DNA of 64,000 nt from Pseudoalteromonas citrea (GCF_000238375.3 NZ_AHBZ03000027.1:558001-622000), one strand, 5' to 3'; counted from the first letter of the stretch, positions 27,320 to 36,664 are shown. Translations and numbers: made by a program. Notes: generated by a model not told the origin, from the letters alone.

Positions 27320-27348
27320 ATTAAAAGTGTTTTTGACTAATCTGTCAA
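27320..27348 (-). promoter_or_regulatory. Sigma-70 promoter of the ilv leader
   Basis: On the minus strand a perfect TTGACA (27348-27343) is followed after 17 bases by TTTAAT (27325-27320, 4 of 6 to the -10 consensus). Transcription would begin near 27313, about 30 bases before the leader peptide ATG. Confidence 0.6.
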
Positions 27349-27570
27349 CAGTATTTGTGGTGTTTTGCATAAATAACGCGTTATATTGTTTTTTATTAGG
27401 TTTTATGTGTAGTTAATGTGAGTATTTTAGGGTTTTGCACATTATTAATTCTCAGTAATTAAATTAGGAGAACTTCTTAATCTATACAAAATGGGAAGTT
27501 GTTTTAAATAATTATAGATTGTAATGGCTTAGTTAAGAGAACAACGATGGAATGTAAAATGCAAGCACAA
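27349..27570. other. Intergenic stretch between ilv promoter and idh terminator
   Basis: AT-rich, about 220 bases, with no reading frame of note and no convincing hairpin or RNA gene. It may carry upstream binding sites for ilvIH (Lrp-type AT-rich tracts are plausible), but I could not identify any. Confidence 0.4.
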
Positions 27571-27595
27571 AAAAGCCCGCATATTGCGGGCTTTT
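27571..27595 (-). terminator. Terminator after isocitrate dehydrogenase gene
   Basis: AAAAGCCCGC and GCGGGCTTTT make a perfect 10-bp stem with an ATATT loop, 15 bases beyond the minus-strand stop at 27611, with a U-run on the minus-strand transcript. Confidence 0.92.
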
Positions 27596-27610
27596 ATAGG
27601 TCGGTAATAA

Positions 27611-28618
27611 TTATAAACGGTCGATAACTGCTTGTGTGAAATCAGTTGTACCGTGATTACCACCAAGGTCACGTGTAGTACGGTCACCTGTTTTAATTAC
27701 TTCAGCAACGGCGTTACGAATTCGCTCGGCGGTGTCACCCATTTGTAAATATTCTAACATCTGAATTGATGCTAAAATTACAGATGTTGGGTTAGCAAGG
27801 TTTTTACCCGCTATATCTGGGGCACTTCCGTGAACGGCTTCAAAAATTGCTGCATTTTCACCAATGTTTGCCCCCGGTGCCATACCAAGTCCACCGACTA
27901 AACCAGCACATAAATCTGATAGGATGTCACCAAATAGGTTAGTTGTAACAATAACGTCAAACTCTTCAGGCGTCATCACAAGTTTCATACAGGTTGCATC
28001 GACAATCATTTCCGCTGACTCAATGTCAGGGTAACGCTCGCCAACTTCACGTGCAACTTTTAAGAAAAGACCAGAAGTTGATTTTAAGATATTGGCTTTG
28101 TGTACAGCGGTTACTTTTTTACGGCCTTCTCTTTGTGCTAGCTCATAAGCGAAAGTTACAATTTTCTCTGCACCTTCGCGCGTGATCTTTGACATAGCTT
28201 CTGCTTCGTTACCATCTTCAGAGACTACTTGACCAAGACCTGAGTACATACCTTGTGTGTTTTCGCGTACGGTGATGATATCGATATCTTCGTAACGAGC
28301 TTTGGTACCCTCAAAAGATTTTACTGGGCGTACGTTTGCATAAAGGCCAAACTGTTTACGTAGTGTTACATTGATTGATGTAAAACCTTCGCCAACCGGC
28401 GTAGTTAATGGGCCTTTTAAAGTGATTTTATTCTTTTCAATGACTTCAAGCGTTTCTTTAGGTAGCAATTCACCTGTTTTTTCAAGAGCTGCTAGGCCTG
28501 CATCTACGAATTCATAGTCAAAGTCACAGCCTGCTGCATTTAAGATCTCAATTGCTGAGTCAATGATGCTTGGGCCGATGCCGTCGCCTTTAATTACGGT
28601 AATGGTTTGCTTAGCCAT
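27611..28618 (-). CDS. Isocitrate dehydrogenase, NAD-type (IDH3-like)
   Basis: Beta-decarboxylating dehydrogenase converting isocitrate to 2-oxoglutarate. The 335 residues are much shorter than E. coli Icd (416) and match the short NAD-dependent type. The N terminus has VIKGDGIGPSIID; the substrate loop is TSINVTLRKQFGLYANVRP, where the Ser and Asn favour isocitrate over 3-isopropylmalate. RENTQGMYSG, VHKANILKSTSGLFL, TTNLFGDILSDL and EAVHGSAPDIAGK follow. LeuB is an alternative given the ilvIH neighbour, but lacks the SxNVxLRK loop. AAAGGA precedes the ATG. It is separately terminated. Confidence 0.87.
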   Translation of the reverse strand: MAKQTITVIKGDGIGPSIIDSAIEILNAAGCDFDYEFVDAGLAALEKTGELLPKETLEVIEKNKITLKGPLTTPVGEGFTSINVTLRKQFGLYANVRPVKSFEGTKARYEDIDIITVRENTQGMYSGLGQVVSEDGNEAEAMSKITREGAEKIVTFAYELAQREGRKKVTAVHKANILKSTSGLFLKVAREVGERYPDIESAEMIVDATCMKLVMTPEEFDVIVTTNLFGDILSDLCAGLVGGLGMAPGANIGENAAIFEAVHGSAPDIAGKNLANPTSVILASIQMLEYLQMGDTAERIRNAVAEVIKTGDRTTRDLGGNHGTTDFTQAVIDRL

Positions 28619-28741
28619 TGTAAATTTCCTTTGTCAAATATATATATAAACACCAGCCCAATATTGAGCTCACATCGTTTAGTGTAGTAAACAAAATTAA
28701 GGGGAGTGTCTGTTCGCTTGAATTTTAAGGGCGATTTATAT

Positions 28742-28801
28742 CAATTTATACTGAGATATGCCAGTCTGGAATGACTTTATGGTATAAATTGTATTTATGT
28801 T
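28742..28801. repeat. Widely spaced 10-bp perfect inverted repeat upstream of idh
   Basis: CAATTTATAC (28742-28751) and GTATAAATTG (28792-28801) are perfect inverted copies with centres 50 bases apart, in the 258-base gap between the idh start and the upstream gene's stop. Each arm also resembles a TATAAA -10 element. It could be a pair of operator half-sites on the same DNA face; no known regulator motif was recognised. Confidence 0.5.
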
Positions 28802-28876
28802 TGTTATGCATGATATTTATGGTGTAAATAATGGGTTGAATTTACCACAATCTGCACGTTTTTTAACTAACATTCG

Positions 28877-30571
28877 TTATTCAATAGTACAGTAAGGGGA
28901 TTGTTCTAATATAGCGGTAAAAAGCTCTTCACGACTGTGCCAGTTAAATTCCTCTAAAGTAGCGTCTAAAAGTTGGCTTTGCCAAGCGGTTAGGTGTGAT
29001 TCGCCAGTTAGGATGATGACAGTAATGAGCTTAACGGCAGAAAATAGCTTGGCATCGATAGATAAGCTCTGTTTTTCTGCCATTTCTGTTTCTGTAAAGG
29101 CATTATGCATCTTCGAAAACCTGAAGCTGCCTTTAACAAAATCATTTAATAATGGGCCATTGAGTTGTTCAAAGCCAAAAATACATGCGAGTGAAACAGG
29201 CGTTTGAGAAAAATCATCTGACGGTGGAGTTACCAATCTCATGATTTGTGAGTCATGGTTTAGTAGAATAAAGTAGATTACCGCAGTAAATGGTCCAAGC
29301 AGAGCTTCAAACGATTCGGGTTTACTTTTACTGAGCAATACAAAAATTATTTTACTTATCAGCGTGTATTTAGACCAAATATCGGCAGAGAAAGGATGTG
29401 GTTGCTCAGCTAATAAAGTTTCTAACAATACGCGTTGACAAAGCAGACCTGCTGTATCTAAACCAACCATCGTTAAACAATGTCTAAGCGTAGTTGCTTT
29501 TTGGCCTTGCCTATTATATTGGCGAGCAGCATGGCGTAATGCTTGTTCTAGCTGAGTAAAAGGGGCTATGGTTTTTTCAATTGCCTTAAACTCAATATAT
29601 TGTTCTTGGCCAAGTTTACCAACCGCCGCTAAAATGGTATCTGTATTATTGCCGGTGTGCTGGGGCAACTCGATGACTTGCTCATTAAACCAGATACTAT
29701 ATAGGAGCGTTTTGTCTGTGGTAATGATAGGTTTATAATAAGGACTGGGTTGTTTCGATGTCTTGACCATACCCACTATTTTATGGTTTTTTAATATTCC
29801 GAGTGTTAAAGATTTGTCGAGCTTAGCAAGAACTATCGCATTATTTTTCTTATATTTGACCATAACACCGCACGGGTAGTTGGTAAATTGTTTGGCCAAT
29901 GCCGTTAAGCTTGATTGTGCGAATTGATTGTGCGTATTGACATATAAAGACTTGATCGTTTGTATAATATTAAAGGTTCTGACTTTAGGTCGCGGGGTTA
30001 TCGCTTTTGAAATCCGCTTCGCAAGGCAAACCAGTACGGTTGTGTTGTCATAAAGAGGTATATGTTTGACCCCAGTAATTGCCACTGTATATTTATCAAG
30101 GCGAGATAAAATTCGTTGTAATTGGCCACTTGGTACCTTAGCACTTTTAAGCATTTTGAGTGCGATTTGGTGCCGTAATTTTAATAACTTTTGTTCTTGA
30201 GTCGTTAACGGTTTTGCTTTGGCTGCACGATTGGTTTCATTGGTACTGCAAAGGTGGTCTGATAGGCACGCTAACACTAATTCTTCTGTAAATTGTGACG
30301 AATATCCATTTGCGTGACATAGAGCGCATATCACAATACATTGATTTACAACTAAGTTAGTGGTGTATCCATGGTCAGCCACGTAAAATTGCAAATGTGC
30401 GTGCAGTGCATTGGGTGTGTGTTTATACATTAAAACAAAACGTTCAGCTAACTGGGTCAACGTCGGGTATATAGCAGGCCATTTTTCTTTATTATAATAG
30501 AACTGGAGAGCCTGATGAGTGTGGTCAAACAAGCGTTTTAACTGCTTTGGACTGGCCTCAAAAGCGTACAC
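28877..30571 (-). CDS. Uncharacterised 564-residue protein, possible degenerate HDOD/HD-like
   Basis: I do not recognise this protein with confidence. It is cytoplasmic, without signal peptide or clear membrane segments, alpha-helical and rich in His, Lys, Gln and Thr. An N-terminal region around residues 70-110 (VNQCIVICALCHANGYSSQF, then a few residues on ACLSDHL) and a C-terminal region around 355-420 (TTLRHCLTMVGLDTAGLLCQ, LLETLLAEQPHPF) recall HD or HDOD signalling domains without full metal ligands. The start is GTG 30571, overlapping the stop of the DUF3192 gene by one base (TAGTG), so the two are co-expressed. The HDOD reading is a weak inference. Confidence 0.6.
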   Translation of the reverse strand: MYAFEASPKQLKRLFDHTHQALQFYYNKEKWPAIYPTLTQLAERFVLMYKHTPNALHAHLQFYVADHGYTTNLVVNQCIVICALCHANGYSSQFTEELVLACLSDHLCSTNETNRAAKAKPLTTQEQKLLKLRHQIALKMLKSAKVPSGQLQRILSRLDKYTVAITGVKHIPLYDNTTVLVCLAKRISKAITPRPKVRTFNIIQTIKSLYVNTHNQFAQSSLTALAKQFTNYPCGVMVKYKKNNAIVLAKLDKSLTLGILKNHKIVGMVKTSKQPSPYYKPIITTDKTLLYSIWFNEQVIELPQHTGNNTDTILAAVGKLGQEQYIEFKAIEKTIAPFTQLEQALRHAARQYNRQGQKATTLRHCLTMVGLDTAGLLCQRVLLETLLAEQPHPFSADIWSKYTLISKIIFVLLSKSKPESFEALLGPFTAVIYFILLNHDSQIMRLVTPPSDDFSQTPVSLACIFGFEQLNGPLLNDFVKGSFRFSKMHNAFTETEMAEKQSLSIDAKLFSAVKLITVIILTGESHLTAWQSQLLDATLEEFNWHSREELFTAILEQSPYCTIE

Positions 30572-30957
30572 TAATTAAACGCCTTGTCATATGCTACCGA
30601 GGCACTTGGCCCCCACAGCGTGAGTTTTCCATTTTCAAATAACAGACCTGTACATTCATCACGGGTTGTAATCCCGTCAGACTTAATTAGTTGGGTCCTA
30701 TAATAAACAATCTGTACAACGTTACCATTGTCTTTTTTAGCGAATGTTAAATCGGGGCTGCCTAGTGTTTCTAGCACATCATCAATGGTTTTTTCCTGCC
30801 CAATCTCCAACTTAGATATGAACCGATTGTTAAACGCCTCACGATCTTGCCAGATCATTGCTTGAGGGTCATCTTTATAAAAATTAATAACGAGCATAAC
30901 AATGACAGCATATACCGCCAACCCTAAAACAATGTATTGTAGTACTTTTTTGATCAT
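30571..30957 (-). CDS. DUF3192 family membrane-anchored protein
   Basis: A 128-residue protein with one N-terminal membrane segment (VLQYIVLGLAVYAVIVMLVI) and a periplasmic domain of the DUF3192 type: MIWQDREAFNNRFIS, IGQEKTIDDVLETLGSPDL and a C-terminal DECTGLLFENGKLTLWG. The domain resembles the SmpA/BamE small beta fold (a GxxxxxVxxxLGxP-like turn). Function unknown; it is typical of alteromonads and shewanellas. It is the first gene of a two-gene unit with the 564-residue protein. Confidence 0.78.
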   Translation of the reverse strand: MIKKVLQYIVLGLAVYAVIVMLVINFYKDDPQAMIWQDREAFNNRFISKLEIGQEKTIDDVLETLGSPDLTFAKKDNGNVVQIVYYRTQLIKSDGITTRDECTGLLFENGKLTLWGPSASVAYDKAFN

Positions 30958-31006
30958 ATAATGCTCATAAATCAGTTGTTTTTAGTATAGCAAAGCCTTA
31001 ATACGT

Positions 31007-31798
31007 TTATATATTTTTGTCCAAAGCAGTCAATCTTATTTGATTTAGGTTGAAGCCTAAATGAATATCTGTGCGCAAAGTAACAAGGTTTTTACTAATT
31101 ATATAATTGTCCATCCCGTTTGCTATTTTATTCTTTAAAGCGGGTTTTAACTGCTCGTGCGTCATGGCCGAGTCAACATTTCCAAACTCTGTAATTAACC
31201 CCGCGGCAGACTTACTACCAACACCGACTACGCCCGGGATATCATTGGTTTTATCTCCAGCTAGCGCCCATAGCTCTATGAGAGAAGTTTTAGGAACGCC
31301 AAATCGTGATTGTATTTCTTCATCAGTTACCCACGCTTTTTTAAAATAATCATAAACGCCAATATAGTTACTAATTAAAGGGTAGAATCCTTTGTCTGTA
31401 GAGATAATTGTTGATGGTATACTGCCGGTTTGCGCTTTATACGCAAGCGTTGCTATAACATCGTCTGCTTCATCTTGTTCTGGTCGATAAGCTGTGACAC
31501 CTAATTCAGAAAATGCTTCACAAATGGTTGATAAATTATCTGCAAGTAAGCTAGGCATTGGTTTTCGAGAGTGCTTATATTGTTCAAAGTAGTGGTAACG
31601 CCAACTTTTATCTCCGTCGAAGACAGCAATAATATGTGTAGGTTTGGTGATTTGAATTATCTTTTGGGCAGCGTGCTTAACTCTTGCTTTGCAGGACAAG
31701 ACTGTTTGCTGGTCACCATGATGTGAATGCTGTAAGTCTACAGCAAAAATGCGCCGAACTAAGTTCAGCGCATCGATGAGTACTAAGTTTTTATTCAT
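31007..31798 (-). CDS. xni: Flap endonuclease Xni (ExoIX)
   Basis: A 263-residue 5'-nuclease-like protein, related to the 5' nuclease domain of DNA polymerase I. Visible metal-site segments are LIDALNLVRR, VFDGDKSWRYHY, QDEADDVIATLA, IISTDKGFYPLI and the helix-hairpin-helix region LAGDKTNDIPGVVGVGSKSA. The length agrees with Xni (about 250). Its ATG overlaps the ppnN stop by 4 bases (ATGA), an arrangement shared with other gammaproteobacteria where ygdH and xni are adjacent. Confidence 0.92.
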   Translation of the reverse strand: MNKNLVLIDALNLVRRIFAVDLQHSHHGDQQTVLSCKARVKHAAQKIIQITKPTHIIAVFDGDKSWRYHYFEQYKHSRKPMPSLLADNLSTICEAFSELGVTAYRPEQDEADDVIATLAYKAQTGSIPSTIISTDKGFYPLISNYIGVYDYFKKAWVTDEEIQSRFGVPKTSLIELWALAGDKTNDIPGVVGVGSKSAAGLITEFGNVDSAMTHEQLKPALKNKIANGMDNYIISKNLVTLRTDIHLGFNLNQIRLTALDKNI

Positions 31799-33138
31799 GC
31801 TTTTATTTTATAACACGGTATATATTTACTGCCTGGAAGCTTCATTCTACCTTGTTCTACAAAAGCTTGCAGAAGTTTATCCATATCTTTCATTAAGGAT
31901 GAGTCACCACTTAATGTGTAGGGTCCATTACTCTTTATTGCCCTGATCCCTTCATCTTTTACATTGCCTGCAACAATGCCTGAAAAGGCACGACGCAAGT
32001 TGGCTGCTAATAACTGTGTAGGTTGGTCCAAATGTAAGTTAAGGCCTGACATATTTTCGTGCGTTGGCGCAAATGGCATTTGAAATTCGTTATCAATTTT
32101 TAACGTCCAATTGAAATAGTAGGCATCGCCTTGTTCTTTTCGATACTGCCTAACGTCAGTCATAGCATTTTTAAGTTTAGTCGCAACCAAAGTTGGGTTG
32201 TCTACGATAACTTCAAATTTGTCGAGTGCTTCTTTTCCTAAAATACTTTCTACGAATGCACATATTTCAGTAAAGTAGTTAGCTGATTCTTTAGGCCCTG
32301 TTAAAATGACGGGTAAACACTGTTTTGCATTGTCAGGGTGTAACAAAATCCCTAGGAGATAAAGGAGCTCTTCGGCAGTGCCTGCTCCTCCTGGGAATAT
32401 GATTATTCCATGTGACATTCTGACGAATGCTTCTAAACGTTTTTCAATATCTGGCAAAATTACCAGCTCATTTACAATAGGGTTGGGCGGTTCAGCAGCG
32501 ATAATGCTCGGTTCAGTAAGCCCTAAATAACGATTACTGGTTATACGCTGCTTTGCATGACCAATCGTTGCCCCTTTCATTGGTCCTTTCATAGCGCCTG
32601 GTCCACAGCCTGTGCAAATATTCATGCCACGTAAACCAAGTTGATAGCCAACTTCTTTGGTATATTTATATTCTGTTTCATTAATGGAGTGCCCACCCCA
32701 GCATACGATGAGGTTTGGGTCTGTATTAACTTGTAAAGCATCTGCGTTACGAAGCATATCAAACACCATATGGGTAATTTCTCGAGGTATTTCTATTTGT
32801 TCTTGGTGCCTTTGGCAAATAAACAATATATCGCGGATCACCGAGAAAATATGCTCGTGAATACCGGTAATGATCTCTCCATCAACGAATGCGGTCTCTG
32901 GAGGATTATCTAATTCTATTTTTATACCCCGCTCTCGGGCTATTAGACGTATCGCGAAATCTTGGTATTTATTGTAAATCTCTGAGCTGGAGTCTGTATG
33001 GCTGCCTACGTTAAGGACCGCAAGAGCGCAGTTTCTAAAAAGCCGATAACGTTCGCTATGTGATGATTGTTGTAATAAGTCTACTTCAAGCTGAGATAAC
33101 AGATTTAACACACCCGTTGGGTTTAACTGTATTTGCAT
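31795..33138 (-). CDS. ppnN: Nucleotide 5'-monophosphate nucleosidase PpnN (YgdH)
   Basis: Cleaves purine and pyrimidine nucleoside monophosphates to base and ribose-5-phosphate; the E. coli enzyme is a (p)ppGpp target. LOG-family core: VCWGGHSINETEYKY, CTGCGPGAMKGPMKGA and the catalytic PGGAGTAEELLYLLG, with the N- and C-terminal extensions of YgdH. The chosen start is ATG 33138 with AAGGAG seven bases before it; an ATG two codons upstream is too close to the ribosome site. That gives 447 residues against 454 in E. coli. It lies between the diguanylate cyclase and xni genes in a three-gene operon. Confidence 0.93.
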   Translation of the reverse strand: MQIQLNPTGVLNLLSQLEVDLLQQSSHSERYRLFRNCALAVLNVGSHTDSSSEIYNKYQDFAIRLIARERGIKIELDNPPETAFVDGEIITGIHEHIFSVIRDILFICQRHQEQIEIPREITHMVFDMLRNADALQVNTDPNLIVCWGGHSINETEYKYTKEVGYQLGLRGMNICTGCGPGAMKGPMKGATIGHAKQRITSNRYLGLTEPSIIAAEPPNPIVNELVILPDIEKRLEAFVRMSHGIIIFPGGAGTAEELLYLLGILLHPDNAKQCLPVILTGPKESANYFTEICAFVESILGKEALDKFEVIVDNPTLVATKLKNAMTDVRQYRKEQGDAYYFNWTLKIDNEFQMPFAPTHENMSGLNLHLDQPTQLLAANLRRAFSGIVAGNVKDEGIRAIKSNGPYTLSGDSSLMKDMDKLLQAFVEQGRMKLPGSKYIPCYKIKA

Positions 33139-33152
33139 AGGCATTCTCCTTG

Positions 33153-34694
33153 TTATTCACGAAGACAAACACGGTCCCTACCGCTATTTTTTGCCTCGTA
33201 AAGTGCATCATCCGCTCTATCAAAAGCGGATAACGGTGTATCACCTTCTTTAAACTGTGTTGCGCCTAAAGAAATGGTAATTTGTACTTGCTTCTCTTTA
33301 AACTTAAATGGTATTGATTTTATGGTACTTCGCACTTTTTCTAATGGTTGTTCAGCATTATTTAACGGCATACCAGGCATTAATAGTACGAACTCTTCAC
33401 CGCCATAGCGCGCAATAAAGTCCGTTTTTCTAATAGATTTCTTTAACGCTCGAGCGATAACTTGGAGCGTTTTATCGCCAGCACTATGTCCATATTGATC
33501 GTTAATTGATTTAAAGTGATCAACATCAATGACAACTAAAGTCACGTCGGTTTTTTGCAAATCAAATAAGTGAAATTCTTGGTTGAACCTATCATCAAAT
33601 GCAGCTCGATTTGGCAGTTTTGTTAACCCGTCAAGTAAGCTCTTAAAGCGTTGTTCAGAGAGCCGCTTTTTATAGTTTGTCACTTTTGATTCTAGTACGT
33701 TGATACGATCGTTAATTTTTTCAAAACTAGCAAAGAGGGCTTCTTTATCTGCGCGCTCGAGCTTTTCTCGTTTAACCAAATCACTACTTAAAATTTTAAG
33801 TTCACCATCAACTAAGGCTTTAAGCTCTGTCATAGAAGTGGCTTTTTGAGTTTGCTCGTTTAGGCTTTTTATTTTTGTTTCAATTTGTTTATTTAAGCCA
33901 CTGAGCTCGTCACTCATTGAACGGGAGTTTTTAGTTGTATCAATAATAGAGGAATGTAGTTCTTCGAGTGTTTGATTTAATGAAACCAAAAAACCCTGTG
34001 CAGATTGACGTTCTCTAGCGATGCTTTTAGCAATGATCCTGACAATGCCTAGTGCTGATTCAAGTAATACATCCACATTGTCATTCAGGCTTATATTATT
34101 CTTAATTGCTTTGACTTCATTTGCGACATCTTCGTCGAAAATTAACTCATTGGCTAATGCGAGCAGCTCTGCGGCAATCTCTGGGTTTTTGTCTGGGCCT
34201 GAACTTGGTGTTTCAGTTAATACGGTAGCCTTGCTTTGTAGCGCTTTATGGTAAATAGTGACAAGCTTGTCGAGTATGGGAATGAAGTCATTCGTTGATT
34301 GTACATCAAGCTCATGATCGAGTAGATGGCGAAGCATTCTTCGGCCATCTTCTGGCAAGCCTTTAACGCGCTGTAGCTGTTTTCCTGAATCCGTAATTGA
34401 TTGAAGTAGCTGTCGGTGATTAGCTGAATTGACTGCTTCTTGCTGTTTTAGCATTGTGGTCATGTTATCAATCAGAGGGGAGAACTCTTCAAAGTCCATG
34501 CCTTTGTTTAACGCACTTCTGAATTTAGCAAGTTGGTTGTCTAGTGCGACGTCTTGACCTTTACAGCTAAGAGATAATTTGGCCGCGAATTGCGATAACA
34601 CGTCAACTTGATGCTTTCGTGCTGTTTCTAGGGCTTTGCGAACTTTTATTGCCTGCCCGAGTTTTTTTTCTAAATGCTCAGTATTATCAGTCAC
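33153..34694 (-). CDS. Diguanylate cyclase (GGDEF) with long helical sensory region
   Basis: A 513-residue soluble protein. The first ~340 residues are helical and coiled-coil rich (for example LGQAIKVRKALETARKHQ and SGLNKQIETKIKSLNEQTQK). The C-terminal GGDEF domain (about 345-513) has DGLTKLPNRAAFDDRF, VVIDVDHFKSINDQYGHSAGD and the catalytic RYGGEEFVLLMPG. An inhibitory I-site RKTD sits five residues before GGEEF, so product inhibition is expected. It should synthesise c-di-GMP. The start is GTG 34694, with a weak ribosome site; no ATG is in frame upstream. It is the first gene of the operon with ppnN and xni, 14 bases from ppnN. Confidence 0.9.
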   Translation of the reverse strand: MTDNTEHLEKKLGQAIKVRKALETARKHQVDVLSQFAAKLSLSCKGQDVALDNQLAKFRSALNKGMDFEEFSPLIDNMTTMLKQQEAVNSANHRQLLQSITDSGKQLQRVKGLPEDGRRMLRHLLDHELDVQSTNDFIPILDKLVTIYHKALQSKATVLTETPSSGPDKNPEIAAELLALANELIFDEDVANEVKAIKNNISLNDNVDVLLESALGIVRIIAKSIARERQSAQGFLVSLNQTLEELHSSIIDTTKNSRSMSDELSGLNKQIETKIKSLNEQTQKATSMTELKALVDGELKILSSDLVKREKLERADKEALFASFEKINDRINVLESKVTNYKKRLSEQRFKSLLDGLTKLPNRAAFDDRFNQEFHLFDLQKTDVTLVVIDVDHFKSINDQYGHSAGDKTLQVIARALKKSIRKTDFIARYGGEEFVLLMPGMPLNNAEQPLEKVRSTIKSIPFKFKEKQVQITISLGATQFKEGDTPLSAFDRADDALYEAKNSGRDRVCLRE

Positions 34695-34879
34695 AAATAT
34701 AGACCATTTCCATTGTAGTGGCTCTCACTCACAAGTTTACAACAAATATCTGATTAATGTAGATGATTTTGCGTTTTGCTGGCATTTCTTCAAACAAAAA
34801 TGGGGATTCACCGCGTTTTATAAATAAAAAGATAAGAGATTTGATAGGGTCGAAGAAAACATTGTTATTTAAAAAAGTT

Positions 34880-36664
34880 ATGATAAATAAACCAACCCTT
34901 ATTGCCTTGGCATGTACGCCATTCCTTTCGTTTGCAGAAGTCGAATACCAACTCAAAATAGATCAAGGTGCCCATCACTTAGGAGATGTTTCCATCACGT
35001 TTCCCAAATCTGCGCAATCCCATTTAGATATACAACTACCAGATTGGCGCACGGGTCGTTATGAGATATTGAATTTGGCTAATGGTGTTCGGCTGTTCAA
35101 TGCAGAAGATCAAAATGGCAATGTGTTAGAGTGGAATAAAGTTGATAAAAATACCTGGCGGGTTCATTTTGACGAGCCGACAGAAGTTAATATTGACTAT
35201 CAGGTTTATGCAAATGAGTTAGGGCTCAGAGCAAGGCACATTGATGACAGCCATGCGTTCATTGATGCATCAGGTTTTTTTATGTTTAGTGATTCTTTTC
35301 GACAAGAGCCTGTGAGTGTCGAATTAGAGGTTCCTAAGGAGTGGCGCTCTGTATCAGGCATGGCGTTCGGGGATAATAAACACAGTTTTGTCGCTAAAAA
35401 TTATGATATTTTACTAGATTCACCAATAGAAACAGGTATTAATGAATTACGTAAGTTTGAAGTAGACGGCCGACAGTACGAGTTAGTGATATGGGGAGAG
35501 GGTAACTACGACGTTGCGTTGATGCTGCGGGATTTAAAAAAGTTGGTTAAAACAGGCAGCTTAATTTGGGATGATTACCCATATCAGCGTTACGTGTTTA
35601 TGGTACATGCTACCAGTGGCGCGCGTGGTGCGACTGAGCATTTAAACTCGACGATAATTCAACGCCATAGAGATTCGTTTGCCAAAAGAGACGACTATGT
35701 AGCGTTTATCTCCACAGCAGCACACGAATTTATCCATACTTGGAACGTGAAAAATTATCGACCTGAAGGGTTAGTACCTTACGATTATACTGATATTAAT
35801 TATAGTAACTTATTGTGGTTGGCTGAAGGGTCAACAAGCTATTTAGAAGACTACCTATTACTGAGTGCGGGTATAACAACTAATAAAGAGTATTTTAAAG
35901 GACTCACTCGTACCATTAATCGCCATTTAAACACCCCTGGTCGTGAAATTCAGTCTGCCGCGCAAACAAGTTTTGATAAATGGATCAATCAAGGGGGTGA
36001 TCACGGCAAAAACTACAGCACTAATATCTATTCTGAAGGCGCACTTGTATCTATGGCGCTTGATATTGATTTATTAGTCAAAAGTGATGGGAAGGTTAGC
36101 TATAAAGATGTACACCGCGAGCTGTATAAACAGCATAAACTGCCAAATTCGTTTACCAGTGCTGATGTAAAAGCAATTTTAAAGCAGTTAAGCGGGAGAG
36201 ATTATAGTCAGTGGTGGGCTAAACATGTAGATGGACCATTAAATCTAGACTTTGATGCATTATTAGCGCAGGTCGGTTTAGAGCATGTACGTCCTTCATC
36301 TGCAAAAACTGTTGCTTCAATGGGGGCCACAGCAAAGAATCGTGGCGAAGTATTAGTACTTAATCACGTAGCCAGAGAGGGAGCAGCTTGGGCCGCGGGC
36401 CTTACTTCTGGTGATAAAATTGTTGCGGTTAATAAACACCACGTTCGAAAATCACTCAACGCAACATTGCAACGTTTTTCTGCAGGTGAAAAAGTTGAGG
36501 TTGAATTTATTAGGCGTGATAAATTGATGAGTACAACATTGACCCTATCACTGGATCATAGTAAGCCTAAGTTAGTCCAGCCAATATTAACCCCATCAAT
36601 TATGCAAGCAAAGTTGTATAAAGCTTGGATGGGCGTTGCACATCCATATCAAACAACTAATTAA
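34880..36664 (+). CDS. Secreted M61-family metallopeptidase (glycyl aminopeptidase-like) with PDZ domain
   Basis: A 594-residue exported peptidase. Signal peptide MINKPTLIALACTPFLSFA, cut about residue 19. The N-terminal beta domain carries VSITFPKSAQSHLDIQLPDWRTGRYE; the catalytic zinc motif is HEFIH at residues 282-286, followed by WLAEGSTSYLEDYLL with the third ligand. A C-terminal PDZ domain (about 485-570) has VAREGAAWAAGLTSGDKIVA. I chose ATG 34880 because the signal peptide starts there; the frame stays open to an ATG at 34763, which would bury it. It is divergent from the diguanylate cyclase gene. Confidence 0.9.
   Translation: MINKPTLIALACTPFLSFAEVEYQLKIDQGAHHLGDVSITFPKSAQSHLDIQLPDWRTGRYEILNLANGVRLFNAEDQNGNVLEWNKVDKNTWRVHFDEPTEVNIDYQVYANELGLRARHIDDSHAFIDASGFFMFSDSFRQEPVSVELEVPKEWRSVSGMAFGDNKHSFVAKNYDILLDSPIETGINELRKFEVDGRQYELVIWGEGNYDVALMLRDLKKLVKTGSLIWDDYPYQRYVFMVHATSGARGATEHLNSTIIQRHRDSFAKRDDYVAFISTAAHEFIHTWNVKNYRPEGLVPYDYTDINYSNLLWLAEGSTSYLEDYLLLSAGITTNKEYFKGLTRTINRHLNTPGREIQSAAQTSFDKWINQGGDHGKNYSTNIYSEGALVSMALDIDLLVKSDGKVSYKDVHRELYKQHKLPNSFTSADVKAILKQLSGRDYSQWWAKHVDGPLNLDFDALLAQVGLEHVRPSSAKTVASMGATAKNRGEVLVLNHVAREGAAWAAGLTSGDKIVAVNKHHVRKSLNATLQRFSAGEKVEVEFIRRDKLMSTTLTLSLDHSKPKLVQPILTPSIMQAKLYKAWMGVAHPYQTTN

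Noticed and set aside
27611-28618. 3-isopropylmalate dehydrogenase (leuB) because of nearby ilvIH
   Set aside because: The substrate loop SINVTLRKQF and ENTQGMYSG segment fit isocitrate dehydrogenase; leuA, leuC and leuD are absent and the gene is separately terminated.
28632-28637. TTGACA (minus strand) as the -35 of the idh promoter
   Set aside because: It lies only about 14 bases before the start codon, leaving no room for a -10 and transcription start.
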